From Mesoaciditoga sp. (lineage in GTDB: Bacteria; Thermotogota; Thermotogae; Mesoaciditogales; Mesoaciditogaceae): DNA of 37,522 bases. Location: the NCBI GenBank assembly GCA_015489955.1, contig WFYR01000004.1:1-37522 (forward strand), read 5' to 3'. Positions 9,717 to 17,976 of the stretch are shown here, piece by piece; the first letter of the stretch is position 1, and every line of letters starts with the position of its first letter. Both the position numbers and the translations under genes were made by a program. Below the pieces are notes generated by a model, which was given only the letters and a program-made list of their open reading frames with translations, did not search any database and had not been told where the DNA came from.

Positions 9717-10529
9717 GTGATTATGGAAATAGAAGTGTGGTATCCATCTCATATCGAAAAGGCAAAAAAAGCGTTGAAGTCTTTAACAAAAACGGTAAAA
9801 GGGGTTGTTGAAATAGTAGATGCGCGTGCGCCAATGGCCACGCGCCCTTTAGATATAGAGCCTTATTTCAAGGATAAAGCGAAGATGATTTTTTTGAACA
9901 AAAGCGATCTGGCGGAACCCAGTGTAACGGATAAATGGCTTGATGCTTTTTCAAAAAAAGGAATTAAGGCTATGGCAGGCTCTTTAAAGGAAATGAGAAA
10001 TGTGAACAAGATTTTCGAGCCATTTAAGAGCGCGAAAGAAGTAAACATAGCCATTGTGGGAATGCCAAATGTTGGAAAATCGACTTTGGTCAACATGATA
10101 AAAAGGAGAAGATCGGCATCAATTGGAGACAAACCGGGAGTTACAAGGGCCGTCCAATGGATAAGGGTTAGCGATCAGCTAAGAGTTCTGGATACCCCTG
10201 GCGTCACGTATCCGAAGATATTCAACGATCTTCTTTACGCAAAACTTGGTTTGTGCAACGTCATAGACGTTGAAAAGGTAGATTTTGAAGCCTTGATATA
10301 TTACGAACTTAACCTGTTGTGCAAGATTCATCCTGAGGTATTTGAAAAGATAGCAGAAGGTACATCGGTTATGGAAAGAGTTGAAAATTACGCTAAGAAG
10401 CGCCATTTTCTGCTAAAAGGTGGTGTCTTAGATATGAATAGGGCACTTTTAACGCTTCACAGAGAGATAACTCATGGTGAGTTTGGAAGAATTTCATACG
10501 AAAAACCGGAAGAATTTGATAAAATCTGA
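9717..10529 (+). CDS. rbgA: Ribosome biogenesis GTPase, circularly permuted (YlqF/RbgA)
   Basis: EIVDARAP, NKSDL (G4) preceding GMPNVGKST (G1) and DTPGV (G3). Confidence 0.93.
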   Translation: MIMEIEVWYPSHIEKAKKALKSLTKTVKGVVEIVDARAPMATRPLDIEPYFKDKAKMIFLNKSDLAEPSVTDKWLDAFSKKGIKAMAGSLKEMRNVNKIFEPFKSAKEVNIAIVGMPNVGKSTLVNMIKRRRSASIGDKPGVTRAVQWIRVSDQLRVLDTPGVTYPKIFNDLLYAKLGLCNVIDVEKVDFEALIYYELNLLCKIHPEVFEKIAEGTSVMERVENYAKKRHFLLKGGVLDMNRALLTLHREITHGEFGRISYEKPEEFDKI

Positions 10530-10545
10530 ACAGGAGGGAATTAAA

Positions 10546-10779
10546 ATGGATGACATTTTTGAAAAAGTGAAGAACATCATATCCGATAAGCTTGGTGTTG
10601 AAGCTTCAAGTATAAGTGAAGATTCTTCTTTTATAGACGATTTGGGAGCCGATTCTTTGGATGTGGTTGATATAGTGATGGCTTTTGAAGATGAATTTGG
10701 TATCAAGGTTGAAGATGAAGAACTGGAAAAGTTTTCTACAGTTAAAGATGTTGTGAATTACATTAAATCAAAAATGTGA
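10546..10779 (+). CDS. acpP: Acyl carrier protein
   Basis: DDLGADSLDVVDIVMAFEDEFGIK with 4'-phosphopantetheine Ser; ATG 10546 preceded by CAGGAGGG, so the ORF-track start 10474 is too long. Confidence 0.96.
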   Translation: MDDIFEKVKNIISDKLGVEASSISEDSSFIDDLGADSLDVVDIVMAFEDEFGIKVEDEELEKFSTVKDVVNYIKSKM

Positions 10780-10826
10780 TCGCCCGCTGATTCATCGATT
10801 GCTTAACCTTGACCAAAGAGGGGTGA

Positions 10827-11492
10827 ATGATGGGTAGCGTTGATCTCAGAATGACAAAACGGGGAGTGGTGCTTTTCATAGAGAGTTATGATGAGCTTCC
10901 CCAGCTTTTTGCAGACATTAACAACAAAATTTCCCAGTTAGAAGGTTTTTTCTCGACGGGGGACAAGCTGTCAATAATGATGAAAGACAGGGAAAAGTAT
11001 TCGAAAGATATAACCGATATAGTGTCTTTCGTAGAAGAAAAAGGCTTCAAAGTTGGAGAAATACTTGTGGGAGAGATGAATAGAAAAACTCCCAACAGAA
11101 TGTCTGTAAAACAAAAATTAAACGTTGTGGAAAGTGAAACGAAGAAACGTTTGAATCCAACGAAGGTGATTAAAAAAAACATTAGATCCGGACAGGCTGT
11201 CGTTCACGATGGGGACGTTATCATCATGGGAAATTTGAATTCCGGTGGAGAGATAATATCTGCCGGAAATGTTGTTATTTTAGGGGAAGCAAAGGGAGTC
11301 ATAAGAGCGGGTGTTAAGGGAGAAGAGGATGCCATTATTTACGCCGTTGTGATGAATCCAGAACTCGTTCAAATAGCCAAACATGTAGCTCATCTGACCG
11401 AAATATCTGAAAATTCTGTTGCTCACGTAAGAGGTGGTAAAATAATCTTTGAAAAATACGACAATTTAAATTTTTCCAACGGGAGAGGTTAA
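10827..11492 (+). CDS. minC: Septum site-determining protein MinC
   Basis: RSGQAVVHDGDVIIMGNLNSGGEIISAGNVVILGEAKGVIRAG beta-helix. Confidence 0.93.
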   Translation: MMGSVDLRMTKRGVVLFIESYDELPQLFADINNKISQLEGFFSTGDKLSIMMKDREKYSKDITDIVSFVEEKGFKVGEILVGEMNRKTPNRMSVKQKLNVVESETKKRLNPTKVIKKNIRSGQAVVHDGDVIIMGNLNSGGEIISAGNVVILGEAKGVIRAGVKGEEDAIIYAVVMNPELVQIAKHVAHLTEISENSVAHVRGGKIIFEKYDNLNFSNGRG

Positions 11493-11494
11493 AA

Positions 11495-12505
11495 TTGGAT
11501 AAAATTGAAGAGCTACTGAAAAAACTTTCTCAAGCCTTTGGACCTTCCGGATATGAAGATGAAGTTATTGACATTGTAGAAAAAGAATTGAAAGATGTTT
11601 GCGATTTACACCGTCTTTCCTCGAATTCGCTTCTGGCAGTTTTAGAGGGAAATAAAAAAGGAAAGATGCTTTTTTCTGCTCATTTAGATGAAGTTGGAAT
11701 TATGCTTTCAAAGATAGAAAATGGTTACGCGCGCATCGTACCCGTTGGGGGAGTCGACCCGAAAATTCTTCCCGCGCAAAGGGTGAAGATAAGGACAATT
11801 GAAGGTTTTCAACACGGTGTAGTTGGTATGCTTGCGCCTCATCTTCAGAAGAAAGGAAAAAAGGGCAACGTCACTTTTGATTCGCTCTTTGTCGATTTAA
11901 GTTGTGCTCCGGCTGCAAAAGTGGGAGATGTTGCCGTTGTTGAAGCATCGCCCTTTAAAATGGGGAAATACCTTTTTTCAGGGAAAGCCATGGACGACAG
12001 GGCAAGCGCGGTGGCATTGATAACAGCTGTGAAAATGCTTGCTGAAGTGCAAAGCCGGCCAAACGTGTATGCCCTCTTTTCATCAAGAGAAGAAGTTGGA
12101 ATGATAGGAGCGATGACCGGGGCTTTTGAGGTTAAGCCGGATGTTGGAATTGCCATAGACGTTACATTTGCCGATAATTCTTCAAACAACGCGCCAGACG
12201 TAAGGCTTGGAAGGGGACCAGCCTTAGCGTCAGGAGTTGGGACATACCGTAAGTTGTACGATATCATGCGTGAAGTCGCAGAAAATGAAAATGTGAAATA
12301 CCAAATTGAGCCAATTCCGGGAAGGACTGGAACCGATGCCGATGCCATTCAGCTTGCTTACAAGGGCGTTCCCGCTGTGCTCGTGTCTATTCCGGAAATG
12401 TTCATGCACACACCGGTGGAAGTTGTCAGTATGAAAGATCTGTGGGAAACGGCGAGGCTGTTAAGTGCTTTCGCAGTTAAATGGGGTGAAAGGTATGCAT
12501 CTTGA
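11495..12505 (+). CDS. M42 family metallo-aminopeptidase (paralog 1)
   Basis: FGPSGYEDEV, FSAHLDEVGIML, GKAMDDRASAV, SREEVGMIGA, FMHTPVEVV. TTG start. Confidence 0.93.
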   Translation: MDKIEELLKKLSQAFGPSGYEDEVIDIVEKELKDVCDLHRLSSNSLLAVLEGNKKGKMLFSAHLDEVGIMLSKIENGYARIVPVGGVDPKILPAQRVKIRTIEGFQHGVVGMLAPHLQKKGKKGNVTFDSLFVDLSCAPAAKVGDVAVVEASPFKMGKYLFSGKAMDDRASAVALITAVKMLAEVQSRPNVYALFSSREEVGMIGAMTGAFEVKPDVGIAIDVTFADNSSNNAPDVRLGRGPALASGVGTYRKLYDIMREVAENENVKYQIEPIPGRTGTDADAIQLAYKGVPAVLVSIPEMFMHTPVEVVSMKDLWETARLLSAFAVKWGERYAS

Positions 12506-13490
12506 AAATCTTTCCAATATACAGGCTATTTCTGGCTTTGAAGATGGCGTAGTGGATTACGTTAAAGGTGTGCTTGATTCTCATAGTTACGAATACAAAG
12601 AAGATTTTATGAAGAATTTAACCGTTTTTATTCCGGGCAAAAATCACGACTTTAAGATGGGAATTTTTGCCCATATGGATGAAGTTGGCCTTATGGTGAC
12701 AAGGGTAAAAGACGATGGAAGCGTGAAGTTCACAACGGTTGGAGGTGTGGACGCAAGGGTTCTTCCGGGAAAAAAAGTGAAAATTGGAAACGAAGTTGAA
12801 GGTGTGATCGGTTTTAAACCGATACATTTACAGAAAAAAGATGAAGTTTCGACTGTTGAAGAGCTTAGCGTGTTCGTTGAAGATGCTTCAAAAGTTGAGG
12901 TGGGAGATCCGATTTTTTTCGCGACTGAGTTCGAATCCTGCGGAAATTATTACGTTGGAAAAGCTTTTGATGATAGAGTGGGATGCGCGATCATGCTGAA
13001 TTTAATTGAAGAATTTGAGGATGAGAAGCCCCCATTTGATCTTTACCTTTCTTTCGTTTCGCAAGAAGAAGTGGGACTAAGGGGAAGCGCTGTGGCGGCC
13101 GCAAATTTGGACATAGACGCGGCACTTGTTATAGAGGGAACAACTGCCGGCGATAATCCGGAATTGGAAGAAGAGCATTGGGCTTCGCATGTGGGTGATG
13201 GGCCCGTTTTGATAGCTGTTCACAGTGGTTACGTTGTGGACAAGAACATTTTTGAATCTCTTGTGAAAACGGCTCAAAATGAAAAGATCGCTTATCAGGT
13301 GAAGAGAAGAACGGCTGGTGGCACCGATGCGGCGAGAATTGCCAGAACGTTTTCCGGAATTCCAACGGGTGTTTTGGCCGTTAGCACGAGATACATTCAT
13401 TCACCGGTTTCGTTGATATCTAAAGAGGATTTTGAAAACACTTATAAGCTTGTAAAGGCTTATATCGAGAGTGAGGTGCTTGTGCATTGA
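12495..13490 (+). CDS. M42 family metallo-aminopeptidase (paralog 2)
   Basis: IFAHMDEVGLMV, GKAFDDRVGC, SQEEVGLRGSA, VIEGTTAGD, RYIHSPVSL; ATG 12495 after GGGGTGAAAGGT. Confidence 0.93.
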   Translation: MHLENLSNIQAISGFEDGVVDYVKGVLDSHSYEYKEDFMKNLTVFIPGKNHDFKMGIFAHMDEVGLMVTRVKDDGSVKFTTVGGVDARVLPGKKVKIGNEVEGVIGFKPIHLQKKDEVSTVEELSVFVEDASKVEVGDPIFFATEFESCGNYYVGKAFDDRVGCAIMLNLIEEFEDEKPPFDLYLSFVSQEEVGLRGSAVAAANLDIDAALVIEGTTAGDNPELEEEHWASHVGDGPVLIAVHSGYVVDKNIFESLVKTAQNEKIAYQVKRRTAGGTDAARIARTFSGIPTGVLAVSTRYIHSPVSLISKEDFENTYKLVKAYIESEVLVH

Positions 13491-14491
13491 ACCTGGAACA
13501 TCTGAAAAAGTTACTCACGACTTTTGGACCAAGTGGTCGAGAAGAGAAAATAAGAAACACGATAATAGAGTTGATAAAGGATCACGTAGATGGGTACAAA
13601 GTGGATAAAGTTGGAAATTTGATAGCCTGGAAAGAGGGAAAAGGAGAAAACAAAAAGAGAATTCTTTTAGACGCTCACATGGATCAAATTGGATTTGTGG
13701 TAACGCATGTGGATAAAAATGGATTTTTGAGAGTAGAACCTGTAGGGGGGATTCTGCCTCAGGTTATATACGGAAGTCGCTTGAATTTCGATGGAATTAC
13801 GGGCATCGTTGGAATAGAAAAAGAGAGCAGGGAAAGTTTTGAAAAGAATTTAAAAGAGATGAGCTTTGACAATTTGTACGTTGATGTTATGGGACAGGCT
13901 TCAAAAGTGCCGGTGGGTACTTTTGGAATTTACGATTCTCACCCGGTTTTTGAGAATAATCTGGTCGCATCGCTGGCGTTAGATGATAGAGTTGGATGTG
14001 AAATCCTTGTTGAGTGTCTTATAAGCGATGAAAGACCTTACAACGATCTTTACACGCTTTTTGCCGTTCAGGAAGAACACAGCTTATTAGGCGCTGCTGT
14101 GGGAGGATTTGAAGTCGATCCGGATTTGGCAATTGCCGTAGATGTAACAGATAGTGCAGATGTGCCAAAAGCCAACAAAAGAGTTTCAATGATTATTGGA
14201 AAGGGGCCTACCATAAAAGTAAAGGATTCCATGAGCGTTTCGAATCCAAAGGTGGTCGATTTTTTGAAAAAAGTGGCCGAAAAACATGATATAGAGTACC
14301 AATTGGAAGTGCTTCCCTTTGGAGGTACAGACGCTTATTCCTTGGAAAGAGTTAAAAATGGAATTCCAACAGCTGCCATTTCAATACCAACAAGATACAT
14401 CCATACACCATCCGAAGTGTGCAGCTTGAACGATGTGGAAAAAGCCATTACGCTTGTTCGTGCAGTGGTAAATGAGGAGGTTGTACTCTGA
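13487..14491 (+). CDS. M42 family metallo-aminopeptidase (paralog 3)
   Basis: FGPSGREEKIR, DAHMDQIGFVV, ALDDRVGCEI, QEEHSLLGAAVGG, RYIHTPSEV; TTGA overlap with preceding gene. Confidence 0.92.
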   Translation: MNLEHLKKLLTTFGPSGREEKIRNTIIELIKDHVDGYKVDKVGNLIAWKEGKGENKKRILLDAHMDQIGFVVTHVDKNGFLRVEPVGGILPQVIYGSRLNFDGITGIVGIEKESRESFEKNLKEMSFDNLYVDVMGQASKVPVGTFGIYDSHPVFENNLVASLALDDRVGCEILVECLISDERPYNDLYTLFAVQEEHSLLGAAVGGFEVDPDLAIAVDVTDSADVPKANKRVSMIIGKGPTIKVKDSMSVSNPKVVDFLKKVAEKHDIEYQLEVLPFGGTDAYSLERVKNGIPTAAISIPTRYIHTPSEVCSLNDVEKAITLVRAVVNEEVVL

Positions 14492-15501
14492 AAGTAGTAA
14501 GCTACTCTCCAGAACTTTCAAGGTTAGATGCCATGGAAGTTTACCTTTTGAATTTTAAAAAGGAACTGCTTCCGTTGATGGATTCTTTGTACCCTGGCAG
14601 AGAGATCTTTTACATTATAGATTCTAAGGTAAAACTTTTTCATCCAGAGATTGGAAATTCAATGAGCTCTCTTCCCATGTTCGCAGGTGAAAGGGCAAAA
14701 TCGATAGTTAGCGTGATGGATATACAGAATCAATTGATAAATTTGGAAGAGAAAAATCCGGTGGTCGTAGCCATAGGTGGTGGAAGTGTCTTGGATGTTT
14801 GTGGGTTTGCCCTTGCAACATTTGCAAAAAAGCTGAAGGTCATTTTCATTCCTACCACGTTTAGCGCACAACTTGAAGGTTTTTTTAAAGATGAGAGTTA
14901 CATCAATTTCGATAGAGTCAAAGATGTTATGAAGGTTAATTTCCATCCAGACGAACTTGTGATTGTAAGCGAATTTTTCAAAACTCAAAAGTTTGAGGAG
15001 AGGAAAGCCGCTTTCATTCATGCGCTATCGTTAGGTCTTTCTCATTCTGAAAGATTTTTTGAATCCACTTTGAAGATCTTGAATTCCAAGCTATTTGAAA
15101 GCGATGAGATGATAAAGTATTTGCTCTTTGAAAGTTTAAGAACGCGTGCCAATGTGAGCGGAAAAATGGTCGGCGAAGAGAGCGCAAGAATGTTGATCAG
15201 CGCCTCAAAATTGGAAATGCCTTATCTAACGGCCTTGCAATACGGTGTTTTGATAGAGTCATTTATTTCTATGAAACTCGGTTTTCTTTCAAAAGATTTA
15301 TTTGAAAGGGTTTATCGTGCGGTGATTTTGTGTTCGAAAGAACACTTTGATCTTTCTGGAGCCGTTGAGACTTTGTCTTATTTTGAAGAGCCTATGGTGG
15401 TACGTCTACCGGTGAAAATAGGTTCTGTTATGGAGTATAAAATCTTTCCTGGCTTTTTAAGTGAAATGATATACTCTGCTCACTTTCAGGGGTATCTGTA
15501 A
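14488..15501 (+). CDS. 3-dehydroquinate synthase-like (DHQS/Fe-ADH fold) protein, apparently lacking catalytic residues
   Basis: VVAIGGGSVLDVCGFALATFAKKLKVIFIPTTFSAQLEGFF resembles AroB GGGxxxD / P-TT--AQ-D. Track start is ATG 14533; in-frame CTG 14488 lies 7 nt after GAGGAGG with no stop in between. Confidence 0.7.
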   Translation: MKVVSYSPELSRLDAMEVYLLNFKKELLPLMDSLYPGREIFYIIDSKVKLFHPEIGNSMSSLPMFAGERAKSIVSVMDIQNQLINLEEKNPVVVAIGGGSVLDVCGFALATFAKKLKVIFIPTTFSAQLEGFFKDESYINFDRVKDVMKVNFHPDELVIVSEFFKTQKFEERKAAFIHALSLGLSHSERFFESTLKILNSKLFESDEMIKYLLFESLRTRANVSGKMVGEESARMLISASKLEMPYLTALQYGVLIESFISMKLGFLSKDLFERVYRAVILCSKEHFDLSGAVETLSYFEEPMVVRLPVKIGSVMEYKIFPGFLSEMIYSAHFQGYL

Positions 15502-15560
15502 AATGGAGTGCGGACAAGAAAGACGAAAGTTAAAGATAAAGGAGAAGGGAGATATAGATT

Positions 15561-16262
15561 ATGAGCAAGGATAACAATGCCTATTACGTTGCCAGATTGG
15601 TAATACTTTTAAGTCTGATAGGCATAGTGCTGATTCTGATAGGCTGGATGGTAGGGTTGAACGGAAAAGTCAACGGTATGGCAACTTCTGTAAAGAATGA
15701 GAATGAAAAGATTTCACAGCTTTTAACGGCTGTAGCGAGCGTTACAGAAAAGGTAGAAAGTCTGAGCGCTTCAAGGCTATCAAACAACGTAACCGTGAGC
15801 TTACCTTCGTTAAGTTCTACGAGCGTGAGCGTTCAACCGTTGGAATACACTTCTTTGTTGAGAGATGCGCCGTTGAGCTTATCTTCAAGTGTTACGCTTT
15901 CAACTATATCGTCAACCAATTTAAATGCTTTTAAAGCGGTGCTTTCAAAGTACAGCGTTTACGAAATAACGCAAGCCAATGGAAAGTATTACCTATCTTA
16001 TCCGGCTTCATTTGGAAAAACCTATTCTTTTCAAGTTTTGTCTTCTCCTTATCCGGATAGGGTATTGGATATAGTGAAGACTCTCAGAACTATGGGACAA
16101 CCGGCCTTTAAGATAGACTACGCAAATCAATCCGCGCTTTTCCTGGGAGTTTTTCCGACGCCGTCTGAAGGGAGAGCCTATCGTAGCACTTTAAACGCTT
16201 CTACTCTTGTGAAGGTTTTGGGAACTAAACCATCGGAGTGGGTGCTAAGGCACATTCCATGA
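15561..16262 (+). CDS. Membrane-anchored protein with Ser/Thr-rich linker and possible SPOR-like C-terminal domain
   Basis: One N-terminal TM (LVILLSLIGIVLILIGWMVGL), coiled/low-complexity linker, C-terminal YSFQVLSSPYPDRVLDIVKTLRTMGQPAF..LFLGVFPTPSEGRAYRSTL resembling SPOR repeats. Confidence 0.6.
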   Translation: MSKDNNAYYVARLVILLSLIGIVLILIGWMVGLNGKVNGMATSVKNENEKISQLLTAVASVTEKVESLSASRLSNNVTVSLPSLSSTSVSVQPLEYTSLLRDAPLSLSSSVTLSTISSTNLNAFKAVLSKYSVYEITQANGKYYLSYPASFGKTYSFQVLSSPYPDRVLDIVKTLRTMGQPAFKIDYANQSALFLGVFPTPSEGRAYRSTLNASTLVKVLGTKPSEWVLRHIP

Positions 16263-16269
16263 GGAAAAG

Positions 16270-16896
16270 ATGAGTACGAAAAGCAGGATAATGATCGGAA
16301 TCGCCTCTTTGATAGTTTTAACAGGGGCGATTGTTGTTTTCACACCTTTTAACTCTTTTGTAAGAGAAACAAAAAAATCTTTCGATGGTGTATCGAGCAA
16401 AAAAGTTGAAAGCGCCAAATTTTCTCTGATAAACGTTAACAAAGCGGATGTGAAAACTTTGGAAAAACTTCCCGGAATAGGTCCAACTAAGGCAAGAGCC
16501 ATAGTTAAGTACAGAAATGAACATGGCAGTTTTTCGTCTTTGAAATCGTTGCTCAACGTCAAGGGGATAGGACAGGCAACTTTGAAAAGAATTGAAAAGT
16601 TTTTAACTGGTTTTATTTCTTCGCCTGTTTATGAGTCTGCCAATACAGATGCGGCTAAGAAAGGAAAGGTGAAAACTTCAAGCACTTTAAATCAAAATGC
16701 TTTGATAGATATAAATCACGCTGATATCATGGAAATAGCGAAATTACCGTACATAGGAATGGTAAAGGCGAAGGCCATAGTTGAGTACAGAAATGAACAT
16801 GGCCTTTTCAAAGATATTCAGGATTTGAAGAATGTGAAAGGAATTGGTGATAAAATCGTTCATAAGATAGAAAAGTTTATTGAGATAAGGCGTTAA
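16270..16896 (+). CDS. ComEA-like protein: N-terminal TM anchor plus two tandem helix-hairpin-helix domains
   Basis: INVNKADVKTLEKLPGIGPTKARAIVKYRNEHGSFSSLKSLLNVKGIG and IDINHADIMEIAKLPYIGMVKAKAIVEYRNEHGLFKDIQDLKNVKGIG. Confidence 0.88.
   Translation: MSTKSRIMIGIASLIVLTGAIVVFTPFNSFVRETKKSFDGVSSKKVESAKFSLINVNKADVKTLEKLPGIGPTKARAIVKYRNEHGSFSSLKSLLNVKGIGQATLKRIEKFLTGFISSPVYESANTDAAKKGKVKTSSTLNQNALIDINHADIMEIAKLPYIGMVKAKAIVEYRNEHGLFKDIQDLKNVKGIGDKIVHKIEKFIEIRR
16498..16527 (+). repeat. 30-bp direct repeat copy 1 inside the ComEA-like gene
   Basis: gccatagttAagtacagaaatgaacatggc; 29/30 identical to 16774-16803. Confidence 0.95.
16774..16803 (+). repeat. 30-bp direct repeat copy 2 inside the ComEA-like gene
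   Basis: gccatagttGagtacagaaatgaacatggc; see copy 1. Confidence 0.95.
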
Positions 16897-16907
16897 AGTG
16901 GTATATT
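16880..16907 (+). promoter_or_regulatory. Possible sigma70-type promoter upstream of fliQ
   Basis: TTGAGA (16880-16885), 16 nt, TATATT (16902-16907), about 20 nt before the fliQ ATG at 16930. Confidence 0.4.
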
Positions 16908-16929
16908 AATTCTTAAGAGGTGGTTTACA

Positions 16930-17196
16930 ATGACTAGCGATGTCTTCATGGATGTGGTAAAACAAGGAATTTTCATTCTTTTAACCGTTATAACGCCCGT
17001 AATGGTGTTGAGTTTGTTGGTTGGTTTAACGATAAGCGTATTTCAGGCTGTAACGCAAATAAACGAGCAAACTCTGACTTTTGTCCCCAAAATACTCGTT
17101 GTTTTTTTAACTCTGGCGGTAACTGGAGGCTGGATAATGCAAAAGATGGTGGAATACGCTCAAATGTTGTGGACACAGTATTTGGCAATGATATGA
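16930..17196 (+). CDS. fliQ: Flagellar export protein FliQ
   Basis: 88 aa, two TM; VITPVMVLSLLVGLTISVFQAVTQINEQTLTFVPKI. Confidence 0.96.
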   Translation: MTSDVFMDVVKQGIFILLTVITPVMVLSLLVGLTISVFQAVTQINEQTLTFVPKILVVFLTLAVTGGWIMQKMVEYAQMLWTQYLAMI

Positions 17197-17200
17197 AAAT

Positions 17201-17974
17201 ATGAGTTTTCAAGCTTTTCTTCAAAGTAATTTTTTAACTTGGATGATGATAATGGCGCGAGTAACGGGATTGTTTTCTTTTTCTCCCTTTTTAGGCGCGC
17301 CTTTTATTCCAAGGAGCGTTAGGATTTTGATCATCGTTATCTTCTCATGGCTTTTAATTCCTTACTCCGGGGTTGTGATTTCCTTTTCAATTCCGGTTGG
17401 TATCATTGTATGGATGATCTTGCTTAACTTTACAGTAGGAATGGCAATTGGGCTTTTCGCAACGATTTTTTTTGAAGCCGTTCAATTTGCCGGAAGGGTA
17501 TACGGTTATCAAATAGGCTTTGCCGTTGCGAACGTTTTAGATCCACAAACTCAATCACAGGTTCCAATTTTAGGGCAGTTAACCTACCTAATAGCGGCCT
17601 TTTTGTTTGTGTCTATGGATGGTCCGGCCATACTGTTGTTGGCAATGGCCAATTCGCTGAAAAAAATTCCAATTGATTCGTTGGTGCTTGGGACGAATTT
17701 CGTTCCACTTTTCTGGAAAGAAGTTGGCACGATCTTTTCTCTTGGTCTACAAATAGGTTTCCCGATCATAGCTTTCATGCTTATAGTTACCATAGTTTTG
17801 GGGGTTATGGCAAGGATAATGCCTCAAATGAACGTTTTTATGGTGGGAATGCCTTTGGACGTTTTTGTTGGCTTGATAATGTTTGCGATGCTAATACCAA
17901 TATGGTTTACGCTTTTTGGAAATCAAATCGCTGAGCTCTCAACAAAATTGGCGATGCTTATAGGTGGAATGTAG
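17201..17974 (+). CDS. fliR: Flagellar export protein FliR
   Basis: ARVTGLFSFSPFLGAPFIPRSVRI, GYQIGFAVANVLDPQTQSQVPILGQL; directly after fliQ. Confidence 0.95.
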   Translation: MSFQAFLQSNFLTWMMIMARVTGLFSFSPFLGAPFIPRSVRILIIVIFSWLLIPYSGVVISFSIPVGIIVWMILLNFTVGMAIGLFATIFFEAVQFAGRVYGYQIGFAVANVLDPQTQSQVPILGQLTYLIAAFLFVSMDGPAILLLAMANSLKKIPIDSLVLGTNFVPLFWKEVGTIFSLGLQIGFPIIAFMLIVTIVLGVMARIMPQMNVFMVGMPLDVFVGLIMFAMLIPIWFTLFGNQIAELSTKLAMLIGGM

Positions 17975-17976
17975 AA

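Noticed and set aside
9863-10132. 89-aa minus-strand ORF opposite rbgA
   Set aside because: Shadow frame of the conserved GTPase.
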